Source of the DNA: Ixodes scapularis
Taxonomy: Eukaryota; Arthropoda; Arachnida; Ixodida; Ixodidae
Direction of reading: 5' to 3'
DNA length: 64,000 bases
NCBI RefSeq assembly: GCF_016920785.2
Contig: NW_024609836.1
Coordinates: 59,739,439 to 59,803,438 of the forward strand
Part shown: one piece after another, positions 12,201-21,734 of the stretch
How positions within the stretch are numbered: position 1 is the stretch's first letter
How the letters are laid out: every line of letters begins with the position of its first letter
Notes under the pieces: model-generated
What the model saw: the letters and a program-made list of their open reading frames with translations, nothing else
Databases searched by the model: none
Told to the model about the DNA's origin: nothing
Made by a program: the position numbers and the translations under genes

Positions 12201-13613
12201 GAGTACTAAATAAGATTGTTTTTTTAAAAAACATTTTTTTGCCGAGCTACCCTGTGGAATGCAGCGATTGGCCCTCCCGAGTGCTCTGAGGGAAAGTAGA
12301 CGCTCTAGACTACCGGTGGAGGTGCCGATGCAGCGAAAGGTTGGGAGTGTTCGTGTTTGCCGAGGAGACGGTGACGGCCTCCCCACGCAGGGTCTGGAGA
12401 GGATCATAGGGGCAGCCCAGCCGCTGGACACCAGCCTCATCGAGGTGTCCACCGGGCAGGCCAAGTACGAGCACGCCTACAGGGCGGTCGTCTGGCGCAT
12501 CCCACGTCTTCCCAAGGAGGGCCAAGGTGCGTTCCTCCCCGTCCCGCTCCTTTGGCCGGGGGGCCTCGGGCTCGACGGTTGTCCGATGGTTAGGTTAGAG
12601 CCCTTGACATCTCTTACGTGGCACATGTGCGGACACTTCACCTCGAGCAAATTTAATATTTGCGCACACGCCGTGCCCACATTCCATGTGGGCGAGCACG
12701 GGCTTGTTTGCAAACGGCATGTTGGTCTGCAGGGGCCTTATTTTTTGTCCAGCTCAGTTGCCACGTAGCTCCGTGTTAACCCAAAACAAAAGGCCCGTGG
12801 ACCGGGTTCTTTATGTCGTCTTCCTCGATCGAGTACAGGGCACACGCTGAACAGGAGTGTCGCATCGGCAATTGGCTGCATCACCCTAGCGCTGCGTCAG
12901 AAACATAAGCAAATAATTCACGTTCTGGTTGTCTCCGTGGGTTTAGTTCTGAGCTTAGCCACTAGAGCCGTAGTGGTTGGAACTCCTCTCCAATAGTCCT
13001 GGCCTCATTGATAAAACTTTGTGCCGCAGGCCTCGGGACAGTGGATGCGTTAGGGCCCTAGGCTGGCGTAGAGGTTGTGGCTCGTGCCTTACACGATTAG
13101 TGTAGTCGCCCAAGAGTCTTAGCTTCCCCAGAGCTCCCAACAAGCTCAGTTTCTCGGTGAAAGTCGGCGAAAGAGTCCACAGTTGCCCGGTCCGCCGACG
13201 CAACAACCGTCACGAGCAGGGCATGACTCTCCGTCACACAATGCCGCACCTCCACAGGTGCCTACACGCAACACCTGTTCCTGCTGCGGCTGGACCTGAC
13301 GTCATTCGACCAGATCCCGGAGTCCTTTGGCACGCACGTCGACGTCGAATTCACCATGCCGGCCACGAGCGTGTCCCACACCACCGTGCGCTCCATCTCT
13401 GTCTCCAACGAGAACCCGCCGGAGAAGTATGTACGCTACCTCTCCAAGCACGAGTACCGCGTCGAGCTCGAGCTGCAGACGGGGGAGGTGCCGCCCTCGC
13501 AGACCGAAATCTCCAACCTTGCGGCCACCGCTGCTGCGCAGTCAGCGAGCTTCGAGCCCGCGCAACCCGCCGCAGCGGCTGTCGCGACCGCCGCGGACAG
13601 CGACAGCGACTAA
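193..13613 (+). CDS. stnB: stonin / stoned-B endocytic adaptor, whole spliced gene (8 coding exons, 1485 aa)
   Basis: Joined coding exons are 193-3258, 3644-3901, 4948-5122, 7663-7831, 9818-9899, 11682-11897, 12391-12526 and 13258-13613. They total 4458 nt and stay open throughout. The product is a cytosolic clathrin adaptor that in animals sorts synaptotagmin into endocytic vesicles together with AP-2, Eps15 and intersectin. Residues 1 to about 965 are disordered, with many DPF motifs (AP-2 appendage type) and three NPF motifs (EH-domain type) at residues 341, 386 and 889. WVNFEDGQ at 151 resembles a short motif of vertebrate stonin-2. The stonin-homology domain begins near residue 970 (GEGWEMMLRHP) and the mu-homology domain fills about 1120-1460. 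It is longer than vertebrate stonins (about 900 aa), closer to insect stoned-B. The start codon is the first ATG after a splice acceptor. Identification is from recognised similarity; no search was run. Confidence 0.93.
3644..3901 (+). CDS. stnB: stonin coding exon 2: stonin-homology domain
   Basis: The exon has 86 codons, phase 0 on both sides, with acceptor TGTCCCGCAG and donor CAG|GTCAGT. It encodes residues 1023-1108, beginning ACYSLSEVGAQQFDAYGKIF and including KLQYIFYRERMGVRPGQ. These match the second half of the stonin-homology domain. The residues QLLKLGTQCSEDLKTFV resemble the short helix preceding the mu-homology domain in stonins. Confidence 0.93.
4948..5122 (+). CDS. stnB: stonin coding exon 3: start of mu-homology domain
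   Basis: The exon has 175 nt, phase 0 at the start and phase 1 at the end. The acceptor is CCCGGATAG and the donor is ACGG|GTGCGT. It encodes residues 1109-1166 plus the first base of Gly1167. EEIQVTVQDEF followed by KQKARVRIFFLAFITG matches the first beta strands of the mu-homology domain, which in stonins carries a conserved DEF after the VxVxDEF-like strand. Confidence 0.92.
5281..5561. mobile_element. foldback / MITE-like element in stonin intron
   Basis: Inverted terminal arms of about 50 bases begin GAGTCCCACTAGAGCGA on the left; the right arm is the reverse complement (TCGCTCTAGTGGGACTC). An inner inverted pair (GGTATCTTTGGCAGG / CCTGCCAAAGGTACC) is nested inside. It is 281 bases with no coding potential. 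Confidence 0.75.
5956..6675. mobile_element. TTAA-type MITE, family 1, copy A (720 bp)
   Basis: Ends are GGGGGGGACACTACCCA and TGGGTGGTTTCCCCC, an imperfect inverted pair. The right flank is TTAA (6676-6679) and the left flank TTTA is a decayed TTAA. The interior is AT-rich, non-coding and about 80-85 percent alike by eye to copy B at 42953. TTAA target sites point to the piggyBac superfamily. Confidence 0.8.
6680..7069. mobile_element. TTAA-type MITE, family 2 (390 bp), abutting copy A of family 1
   Basis: The left end is AGGGATGGTAAACCGAAATT and the right end in reverse complement is AGGGATGCTGAACCGAAATC. It is flanked by TTAA on both sides (6676-6679 and 7070-7073). It shares its left TTAA with the family 1 element. 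Confidence 0.8.
7663..7831 (+). CDS. stnB: stonin coding exon 4: mu-homology domain
   Basis: The exon has 169 nt. It begins with GG, which completes Gly1167, and ends AA|GTGAGT (phase 2). The acceptor is CTTTTCTGCAG. It encodes MPDIEVGVNDLTREGKEVVG and WIRLENCEFHSCVMQEEF. These correspond to the vertebrate stonin strands that include the lineage-typical VxGxE and W-I/K-L-x-x-C-x-F-H motifs. Confidence 0.92.
8520..8657 (+). repeat. GGAGGAGGGTATGCA-type minisatellite
   Basis: About 140 bases of purine-rich repeat, with irregular units of roughly 15-20 bases built from GGAGGAGGGTATGCAGGAGG. It is strand-asymmetric (G-rich on plus) and lies in a stonin intron. It is not coding. Confidence 0.85.
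9818..9899 (+). CDS. stnB: stonin coding exon 5: small mu-homology exon
   Basis: This 82-nt exon is too short to stand out by itself. It was found because the flanking exons are out of phase and lack the conserved PLDACRFELMRFR-like segment of stonins. The exon supplies it: Lys1223 (split codon), then LHPPDACLFELMRFRIRPPR and ARELPLQ, ending in phase 0 at CTGCAA|GTAAGC. The acceptor is TTCTTTCGCAG. The fit in phase, length and residues makes the call firm. Confidence 0.92.
10642..11381. mobile_element. TIR element, AGGRAGTTTTAGAATA ends (740 bp)
   Basis: The left end is AGGAAGTTTTAGAATAGCG and the right end in reverse complement is AGGGAGTTTTAGAATAACA. Inner parts carry repeated GCGCTAAA-like palindromes (11320-11355). 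It lies in a stonin intron and has no coding frame. The superfamily is not assigned. Confidence 0.65.
11682..11897 (+). CDS. stnB: stonin coding exon 6: mu-homology domain
   Basis: The exon has 72 codons (residues 1251-1322) and is phase 0 on both sides. The acceptor is TTGTCTCGCAG. It includes VSPRHVELRGDVLVPGYH, then CEDIQIRFPIPECWVYLFR, a hallmark stretch of stonin mu-homology domains (ENVMIRYPVP-like). The donor AAG|GTGCTG is weak at positions +4 to +6. It was chosen because it alone joins in frame to the next exon to give GKIKGLERIIG. Confidence 0.88.
12391..12526 (+). CDS. stnB: stonin coding exon 7: mu-homology domain
   Basis: The exon has 136 nt, with acceptor CCCCACGCAG and donor CCAAG|GTGCGT (phase 1). 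It encodes GLERIIGAAQPLDTSLIEVS, then GQAKYEHAYRAVVWRIPRLP. The segment GxAKYEHAxxxxVWRIxRLP is strongly diagnostic of stonins. Confidence 0.94.
13258..13613 (+). CDS. stnB: stonin last coding exon: end of mu-homology domain and C-terminal tail
   Basis: The exon begins with GT, completing Gly1368, after acceptor CCTCCACAG, and ends at TAA 13611-13613. It encodes residues 1369-1485: the final strands VDVEFTMPATSVSHTTVRSI, then a YVRYLSKHEYRVELEL segment. The tail is alanine-rich and ends in an acidic DSDSD. The tail is low complexity and not conserved with vertebrate stonins. Confidence 0.94.
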
Positions 13614-16600
13614 GCCACGTGCCGGCCTTTCGCGACCCCGATACGTCAAGAGTTGAACGTGCCAATGAGGTGACAGAAGGGAGCTAGAGAGACTCCTCCG
13701 GAAGGACGAGGCAGACTCGCGAGACAAGACGAACGACGGTGCTGGAAAGGGGTGTACCTCCGAGCTCTCGGCGACGACGGTTGCGGAGGAATGATCTCGA
13801 CGAATGGGACGATTGGGAAGCAAGTCGGGACGGAAGTGCCGAGGTCGCCGGTCGGCAAATCCGTAGCGCCTTGTCGGTGGCTTGGTCCTCTCGCGTTGGC
13901 CGTAAAAGTCTCCGGTGCGCTCTTTGCTCCTCCGGTGCTGCGTGTCCCTTCGTGTAGGTGACGTCCAAGTGGTGTCTGCTCAACTTCCGGCTGCTACGGT
14001 CGACGTTGCTCGCTCGGGCACGCTGGGGAGAGAGGGGTGGTCCTGGTTCCTTTCTTTTTTTGTTCTCGGTGAATTTGCTGGATATGTAGCTTGTTTTAAA
14101 TGCGTGTTCCGTGTGCCTGTGCAACTACGCCGGACGTCGGGTAACGGCTTTCTTCAATTGGTGGCAACCTCGGAGGACCGTTTCCTTTCTGCCTGCAGTT
14201 TACAATGATGCTGTGGCTTCAATCTGTCAAGAAGGCGCGTGGATGTGTGTGTTGGGCCTGCGGAGGCACAAGACACGTTACTTCAAACAAAGTGTTCAAG
14301 CGAACGAGGAAGACCTCTGGGACGTTTAAGACCTGCAGGTTTTGTTTTCCTTAACTTAGCGTGCATTGCAGAGAAACTTGGTTCCAGTGCACTCCTTAAC
14401 CCCTTCCTGACGCCCACTGCATGTTATGCTGTTACAGCAGTACGGTACCGCTTCTAGATAAAACAATGGAGGTCGCACATACACACCAGTACCTTTGCAC
14501 TAGGTTCACATGCAAGAATTCAAAATGAATGCTGCTTGAAGAAGGGAAACAGGAACTGCTAATGGGTACATTGGCAAAGCCTGCACGCAGTGTTAAAAGA
14601 AAACCGGGGGCTACGTCCGCTTTTCAAAGACTAAAATCTAAAAAGAAAAAGTTCTAACATTGTCGGTCTTCTGTAAAAACCTCGGAGCAACTCTGGCAGC
14701 AAAATATGCAATAACAAGCTCGCTGCCCACGGTTACTCTCAACGTGCTGAGACGACGAGCGCGTACCAATGCGCCTACATTTCGAAGCGCGCAGCCTTTA
14801 TACTTCCCAAAAGCAGAGTGCGGCTCCGTTCTTTGTGAACAACGGTGCATTCAGTTTGTGCGATCCTTCCCCTTGATAACTGTCAATGTAAGAAGCGAGA
14901 CGGGGCAAACGTGCTGGCCCAAAACCGAATTCCGACGACGAAGTAGACACGCCCACACAGAGCCTTCGTTGCATTGGCTGCACGTCGCGTTACATTGTGC
15001 GGTGTTTTTGTGTACATACTATTGATGGCTGTGCTGTTGGTTTGCTTCTGCACGTTACTTTCCTGTTATGAGCCGGTCACTTCTAGTCAAGGGCGTGTGT
15101 ATGCCGCATCTATCTCGTGCAGCTCTGAGACGTGTTGTCCCAAGGGATATCTTATTTACAAAGGCGCACATTTTTACACCCTCTTTTTTTTTTTCTTTAC
15201 TATACTTGCATTTATGGATGTTTGTTTTCTTTACGTGACCGGGTGAAATGACCGTAAGGTTTCAAGTACAAAAAAAAAAAAAGAGCTGTTATCTTGTTGA
15301 TGTTACTATGGAATGCTTTTCGACGGTCTATGAACAAGGAATATAGAGATGTGTTTGCAACGACAGTGATACTCCCCAAACTAGCTTGTCATCCGTTGCT
15401 TAGGGCTATAGTTTTTCATTGGATGAAATGTGAAACTGCAGTGAGAATTGTTACATTTCACTTTGTATTTATGGAAGGCACCCCTTACTTCTGCGCCATT
15501 TAATTGCCACAATTTAGACTTGCGAGCGACATTCCCTTTTGAATTTTTATGGAGGTCGTGCAGACAGCTCTGCTAAAGTCTCTTGCTGGTCTAGAAGGGC
15601 GGGGGCTCTTCCCACAAGGCACTCTGCCCTTTCCGCTTTAGCAAGAGTGAAAGCTGGGGAGGAGGTGGGTGGAGAGGAGTGAACTACCAGTCGTGACGAG
15701 CAGAGAGCTTCGTTGAAGGGACTTGTCATTCTAAACCTGCGACAGGGGGTTGTTTCGCTGCTACCGAGTGCAAGACGCTGCCACGGTTTTAAGCGAGATA
15801 TTGCTTGTGTCTTGTGTGAAACAATGTTGCATTTATTTTTTTATTTCCTGAAAAGCCTGGGTCTTCTAAACACGGTTTCAAACCTTTTTTTGCCACAAGA
15901 ATGAAGTGAAATCCAAAATGGCGACGCTTCGCATTCGATTAATGCCGTGCCATCTGCTCATCTTACGAGCGGACAGTAGAGCGTTAGGCCGGGGAGACTG
16001 AAGGCGCAAAACACATAGGGACTCTGTGCGTTTCGTGCTTTCGTTTTCAACTGATCTACGCCAACATATGTGCTGAAGTCTTCGACATCGGACTGCATCA
16101 GTGAAACGGGGGAGAGCTCCTCCTTTAATGCGTTAAAAAGGAAAAGGTATGCTCCTCTCCCACCTCACTTTATGTTTCAACACGAGTAATGTTCACAAGG
16201 AAATGGTACTGCTAATGGCTACCATGTCTTTTTCTGAGTTCTTCCTACTGGTTTCTGCAACTTTTTTTCTTTTTTTAACTTTCACCTTGTTAATTTAGGC
16301 ATCCAACTTATGAGTAACCGAACCACCACTTGGCACCATCGAGTTGGTGCTAGCTCCCCACATCCTTAGGTCATCAGGTTCGGCAGAAACACAACCGCTT
16401 CAAAAACGAAGGCAGGCGGCGAAACGAAACGCCAAGAGTATCAACCGAACGCCAGCGCTTAGAACTGTGCCTAGGCAGCTTGGTAACTAGGAAAAAAAAA
16501 AGAATTGTCCGCATACTATGGACATTCCAATTGTTGTTGATGTTGTGAAGTATGCAGAAAACGACCCAAAATATTCCACAGGCTTGTTTGTTGACTGCAG

Positions 16601-18835
16601 GCCGGGTGAGCGCACTGACCAGATCAAAAGTTTTTTTGTTTTTTTTTAAGGCCCCCTTTTCAGGGTTGCTAGGATCTTTCCGAGTGTACATGTGAGAACA
16701 TGAGCCCGTGTAGATGCATGTTTTTTTCTCGATGTGTGTGAGCAACCTGCGACGAAGTCGACTCCAGCACTGTGTTCCCTGGGGTTGTGCTGGAGTCCCT
16801 GCAACTCTGTGTTCTTTCAGTGCGTCCTGTGCAGAGGAATAAAGGCTGTGCGAGCACTGTAGACCGACCAAATCTGAAGGAAATAAAAACACACCCCTGT
16901 ACAGCACCGTTAGCGGAGACAGTACCGACGCATCCTTTCTCGGACTCGCGTGAACCGGTGACGGTAAGGCACAGTTGCTCCTCGCGACGGCCGCCATCTT
17001 GGCAGAACCAAGGCCCGGGCAGCATCTACTTGTACTCTGTTTCACCTTACGATAGATTTTGGAGGATGCTAGGAGCCATCGAAACCAATCTAATGCCGTA
17101 CGAATGTCACACGACTTTCGAGATAGTCATGTGATACGTTCGCTGGACTGGCTGGGATGGGTCCACCGTAATGTCAAATGGAGTATGGTAAAATTACAGC
17201 CCGGTATTTTTGCCCCTTACGTCGGACACTCGGTGACGGGGAACGGTCAGCGTTCATTTAGAGGACGACGCTTCGTTGATGGAAGCTCCACGCACAACGT
17301 TTCATGAAGTAAGGTTTTAGACAATGCTGGCACTTGCCTTAGCAAACGCTGCTCATGTGGAGAGTTCTTTGCTTTTTGTTTTTATATATAGCAAGTTTTA
17401 AAAGGTTGAATGTCCAAGTTATTTTTTGTTTTGACCAAAATCTTTTTAAAATCGAGGTTTTTTTCTTTGAAATTAACAAGCTGTGCTTAATTTCCTGCAA
17501 AGGTGTATTACAAAACCCACATTTCTATTCCTAAGACGAAATTATTCTAGCTGGAATTTCTGACTGACATTAGGTGGTTTATTTAAAAATGGTACTATGG
17601 TTCGGTTGTACATCTCCAAATAGCTTGAAAAACAAAGGGCAATGTTCTTTTCTAATATTTGGGGAGAAACTGAGCTTACCCCAATTTTGAAAGAATCAAA
17701 TCCAGATATGAATTTCGGGTACAAATGGCTTTTACCCCTAAACAAAGAACCCCTATTTATGCATGGCAATCGAGGGAATTCGAAACAGATGGAAGATGTT
17801 TGTCATTGCTTGTGGTACGTAATATGAGCCTTCCAGAATTGTCTGAATAAACAGAAGCGAGCATCGTCTTCGCACAGAGCCGGATCCAGGAAGTAAGTTC
17901 TGTACACACGAGCTAAGCAAACATTTGTACAGATTACAGCAGTAAGCATTACAGGTCACAAAGTGCAAACAAAAAATGGTCTATTTACTAAACCACAATT
18001 AAACAATTTAAATAGGAGTCTTTAATTTGTCACAATGATGGGGAGCCTTCAATATATAGAAACAATATTCTAGAGCCTTTTTCATTGTCTAAATGTCAAC
18101 CATGTTGTGGCAACACCACAAAGAAACTAATTTCTTGTTCAGAAAGTCTCGAAAACTCTGCTTAAAGTAAATAAAACAATTATACCAGGTTGCACCTGGT
18201 GGATGTTCCCAAGGCTTCATCGAATGCCGTTATGTCAATAATCCAATCAAATAGCGCCGATGCACAAAAGTCTGGCGGCAAGCTACGCGAGTGCGCTCCC
18301 CGTAGAAATTGGCCGAACCAGATTTCATTTCTGTCCCGCACCCACTGGGTCTGTCCACCTCCCGTGGGGAGAGGGGGAGAGTAAGAGAAGAGGAGGAGGT
18401 CCGTGGGGTTTGGGCACAGGTGAGTAACTTTTGTGCCTCCGATAGCGTTGCCCAACCAGTCCTTGGGCATCTCAATCGGCTGGGTTGCAACGCGTTGACG
18501 CCACCAAGTGGCGCAGCACATAGCCACGCCAAGCTTGAAGTCACGAACGTGCAGAGTCTCCCTTGACGCAACGCGCTCTCCAATGGCTGCCCTTCGAGCG
18601 CTCGCTAGAACCGGTCGTTTGGAACGAAAAATATGGCCATCCGTTCCATGTACAAACATGCTATTTTCATTTACAGTTGTTGATTATAATTAACTTAATT
18701 CCGAATGTAAGAGGTATATTTCAGTTTTCATTTCAGCATCCCTTTAGGTGTAAAGGGATACTTTATAAAGCCTTTCAGCATTTTTATAGGTATAAAAGGT
18801 GTGTTTTGAAGAATAAATTGTATAATACATGGCTC

Positions 18836-19042
18836 ACATTGATGTCACATCGGACGCCATTGCTCTGGACCATGCTCCTGTGCTCGTGCTTTCTGCGGCA
18901 TACATTTGGCACCATCGAATTTGCTCTTCTTGGCAAGCCTTGCCGAGAAGACAAATTTGGAGGTGCCATATGTATGCTGCACAAGGTACAGGCACAGGAG
19001 CATGGTACAGAGCCATGGCACCTGGTACGGTGACATATGATG
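18836..19042. repeat. large imperfect palindrome (~200 bp)
   Basis: The two halves fold on each other near 18943. For example, GACCATGCTCCTGTGC on the left pairs with GCACAGGAGCATGGTAC-type sequence on the right, and GGCACCATCGAATTTG pairs with CAAATTTGGAGGTGCC. Open frames on both strands here are produced by this symmetry. Confidence 0.75.
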
Positions 19043-19060
19043 CCATGTGCAACGCATGCA

Positions 19061-19780
19061 TAGGGTGTCTGAAATGTCAAGGCTTGATCTAAAATGGGCC
19101 GTAAGAATCGGTGCCTGCACATGCAATCTAAACTTTTCTTTAAAGGTGTATTTCACAGGTGGGTTTTACCTTGAAAAAAGAATGCGTAGCTCCCTTCCTG
19201 TAAAAAAGAAATAGGAGCAAAAATCTTGCCAGGATCAGCGGCAGACAGCGACGGAGACGACAGAGTCGAGTGGCGGGACACAGTTGGCGCGCATATTGAT
19301 AGATGGCGTCGGGAGCAGTGTCAGAAGGTGTAGCCAATCAGTGAACGGAAGCGGAAGACAAGCAGACGAAATTTGTCGGCAGCAAGAGTGATGTCAATAT
19401 ACAACAGAGTATTCTTTTATTTTTGTTACTTCCAGTTTTGCTCTCATCGCCCACATTTATTTTTAAACCAAAGGTTCATTACAAAAAGATTATACTAATT
19501 AAACGGTCGTCGCGAGCAGCCTCGAAAAGGAGGTAGCACCGTCTATCAATACGTGCGCCAAACGCACCTTGCCACTGGACTTGGTCGTCCGAGTCGCCGT
19601 CCGCTACTGATCCTGACAAGTTGTCTATTTCTTTTTTGCAGAAAGGGAGCTACGCTTTGTAATTTAAGAAGATAAAACCCACCTATGAAACACACCTTTG
19701 ACGAAAAGTTTAATTTTTTACTTGCAGGCACCGATTTTAAGGCCCATTTTAAATCGAGCCTCGGTATTTCAGACACCCTA
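19061..19780. mobile_element. TIR element, TAGGGTGTCTGAAAT ends (720 bp)
   Basis: The ends TAGGGTGTCTGAAATGTC and TATTTCAGACACCCTA are inverted. The inverted match extends well over 100 bases inward (ACCGATTTTAAGGCCC / GGGCCGTAAGAATCGGT) and recurs in the middle (ATTGATAGATGGCG / CGTCTATCAAT). It is a long foldback with no coding frame. Confidence 0.75.
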
Positions 19781-21551
19781 TATAACCAATCATGTGGCGA
19801 ATTTTCCAATTGGTGAAAACAAACTTTCTCCACAAGGACCTGCACGGCTAAGTCCATTTCCATGCATGCATAATTTGCATTGACGTAAATAAACATTTTT
19901 TTCCCATCTTTAATCGCCCAATTTTATTTTTTTAAAGGGTTTACGCACAATTTAAGGTAAGACTTTTGGTTTGTAGTTTGACATCTGTGTTCACACAATA
20001 CGAGATGAAGACCTTCCTTACGAATGAGCTTCAGAACATATTACCATAATAAACCACGCCGTGTGTTCCATAAGTTGTCAGCGACCATAGCTAATTTCCA
20101 TAAAGTTTGTCCTAATGAGGTTCTGATCATCATCCACTCCCAGAACTGTATGTGAAAGGAACTTGGATGAGTGAAATGTACCGGTGAGAATCGAGGTGAT
20201 TTGGTAAGAGGCTCAGAGCCGAACACACTCAATTATCTAAATGATTCTAAGAACATGGCTGTGTTCAATACTGCACCACGTTCCAAACAGAATTCATCAC
20301 TTTTAAACGTCAATGCGTTTCAACGTAAAGATTGAGGTTCCATGTTCACCCGAGCAAGACCTTAAACGAGACGAATGGAACGTTCCACAGCGGGTTCCAA
20401 CGCATTCTTCGTGGCAGAGTGACGCTGGGCTTACCGGCCGTAGCTGAGGTAATCCTAGTGACGACAGTAGGCTGATCACGGACACAAAGAACATTTTTTA
20501 AACTTCACGCCGAACGGCGTCTACGGGAACACAAACAAAAACACTTGGTACACTTCAAACCGTCTGCCATCTGTGGCGCGAATCTCGAAAAGCGTTCTTT
20601 TTTGTGCAGCATCCTCGATCGTCCGTTTGGCGATGTGGCGCAGTTACACTAACTCGTTAGAAAACTTACGTATCTATCAAGTATTTTGGTCGATCAGAAA
20701 TGTAGTGTGTTACGTTGATATAACAAGAAAACACAATAAAAATATTGCACTCTTTTCTTTCTCGGAAGACTCGTAAAGCGATGCAAAAACGGAAAAGATG
20801 TACAGCAGAAAATAATGTGCTCCTCCGCCAACACTAAATAAAAATATAAAAACAAAATAACAAAATTTTGCGCCTTTAGAATTTTTGAAACGTTACAAAA
20901 CACTATGGTGTTGACTGCAATTATCAACTTAAAATAAAATTTGAAAAAGTAGTAACAATACCTACATTTAAATACTTTTTATTGCCCCGAAACTGTCCAA
21001 TGGGAGATAAATGCGTGCACCACAACCTTTGGTGCGAGTCGGCTTCAGAGATATTCGATTCTCTCAGTGAGGCAACATCGGTTCTGTATTTGTCGAACTT
21101 GAAAATGGAAACTTACTTGAAGTCAAAACATTCTGTAAAAAATGGTGTTAAGACGGTCGAGACACATACATATGCATTAACAAAATGTATTATTATAAGG
21201 AAAACACACACAATAAATAATTGCACACTATGAAACGCCATGTAAAATATATAAAAAACGCATTAATAACTATTTTGTTGTGTTTGACTACAGCGCTATT
21301 TTAGCCCTCGTGGTTGCCTCTGAAACATGCCATTAACAGTAAGCACGCACGTACCTCACCATAGTAACAAGCAGCCACAGCTCCCACTCTGCCAGCTGGA
21401 GAGGCGCTAGCTCTGGGCTGTGCGGTGGAGGTATGAGCTAGCGACGTACGGGAAGCAATGTAATCTCCGCAGACGACAAAACACCTGCTGATGTGTCTTC
21501 AATCTGAATTCTGGTGCTGCTGCGAACTTAACGGATAGTCTCGGAGGAGCC

Positions 21552-21734
21552 ATGTTTATTTGCAGATTACACCATGCACCCGTCTTCCTGTACACGTTAC
21601 TTCACCTCACCGGAGCGGCAAGCGACCTCAAACACATCGACGATTCGCTCATGTTTAGCATCAACTGGCCTGGATCCACAGCAGACGACATAGGCAATGG
21701 GAGACTAGCGAGCGATCAGCCAGATTTAACTAAG
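21552..21734 (+). CDS. ERLEC1: ERLEC1 exon 1: signal peptide
   Basis: The ATG is in context GAGCCATGT. Sixty-one codons end in phase 0 at TAAG|GTCAGT. MFICRLHHAPVFLYTLLHL is a hydrophobic leader, with cleavage likely after GAAS. It is followed by DSLMFSINWPGS, which matches the IPFRVNWPG start of mature vertebrate erlectin. The upstream 200 bases are moderately GC-rich and may hold the promoter; no TATA box was assigned. Confidence 0.88.

Larger units (their letters stand above)
13614..21551. other. intergenic stretch: stonin 3' UTR and foldback repeats
   Basis: No further exon of a recognisable protein was found. The first kilobases probably hold the stonin 3' UTR, but its end is unclear. 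AATAAA hexamers lie near 16838 and 16879, and other weaker sites are scattered. The stretch also holds the foldback at 18836-19042 and the TIR element at 19061-19780. Short open frames here lack homology that I recognise and look like chance frames. Confidence 0.5.

Noticed and set aside
18784..19156. Several open frames on both strands with similar composition
   Set aside because: They arise from the large palindrome at 18836-19042, which makes the two strands resemble each other.
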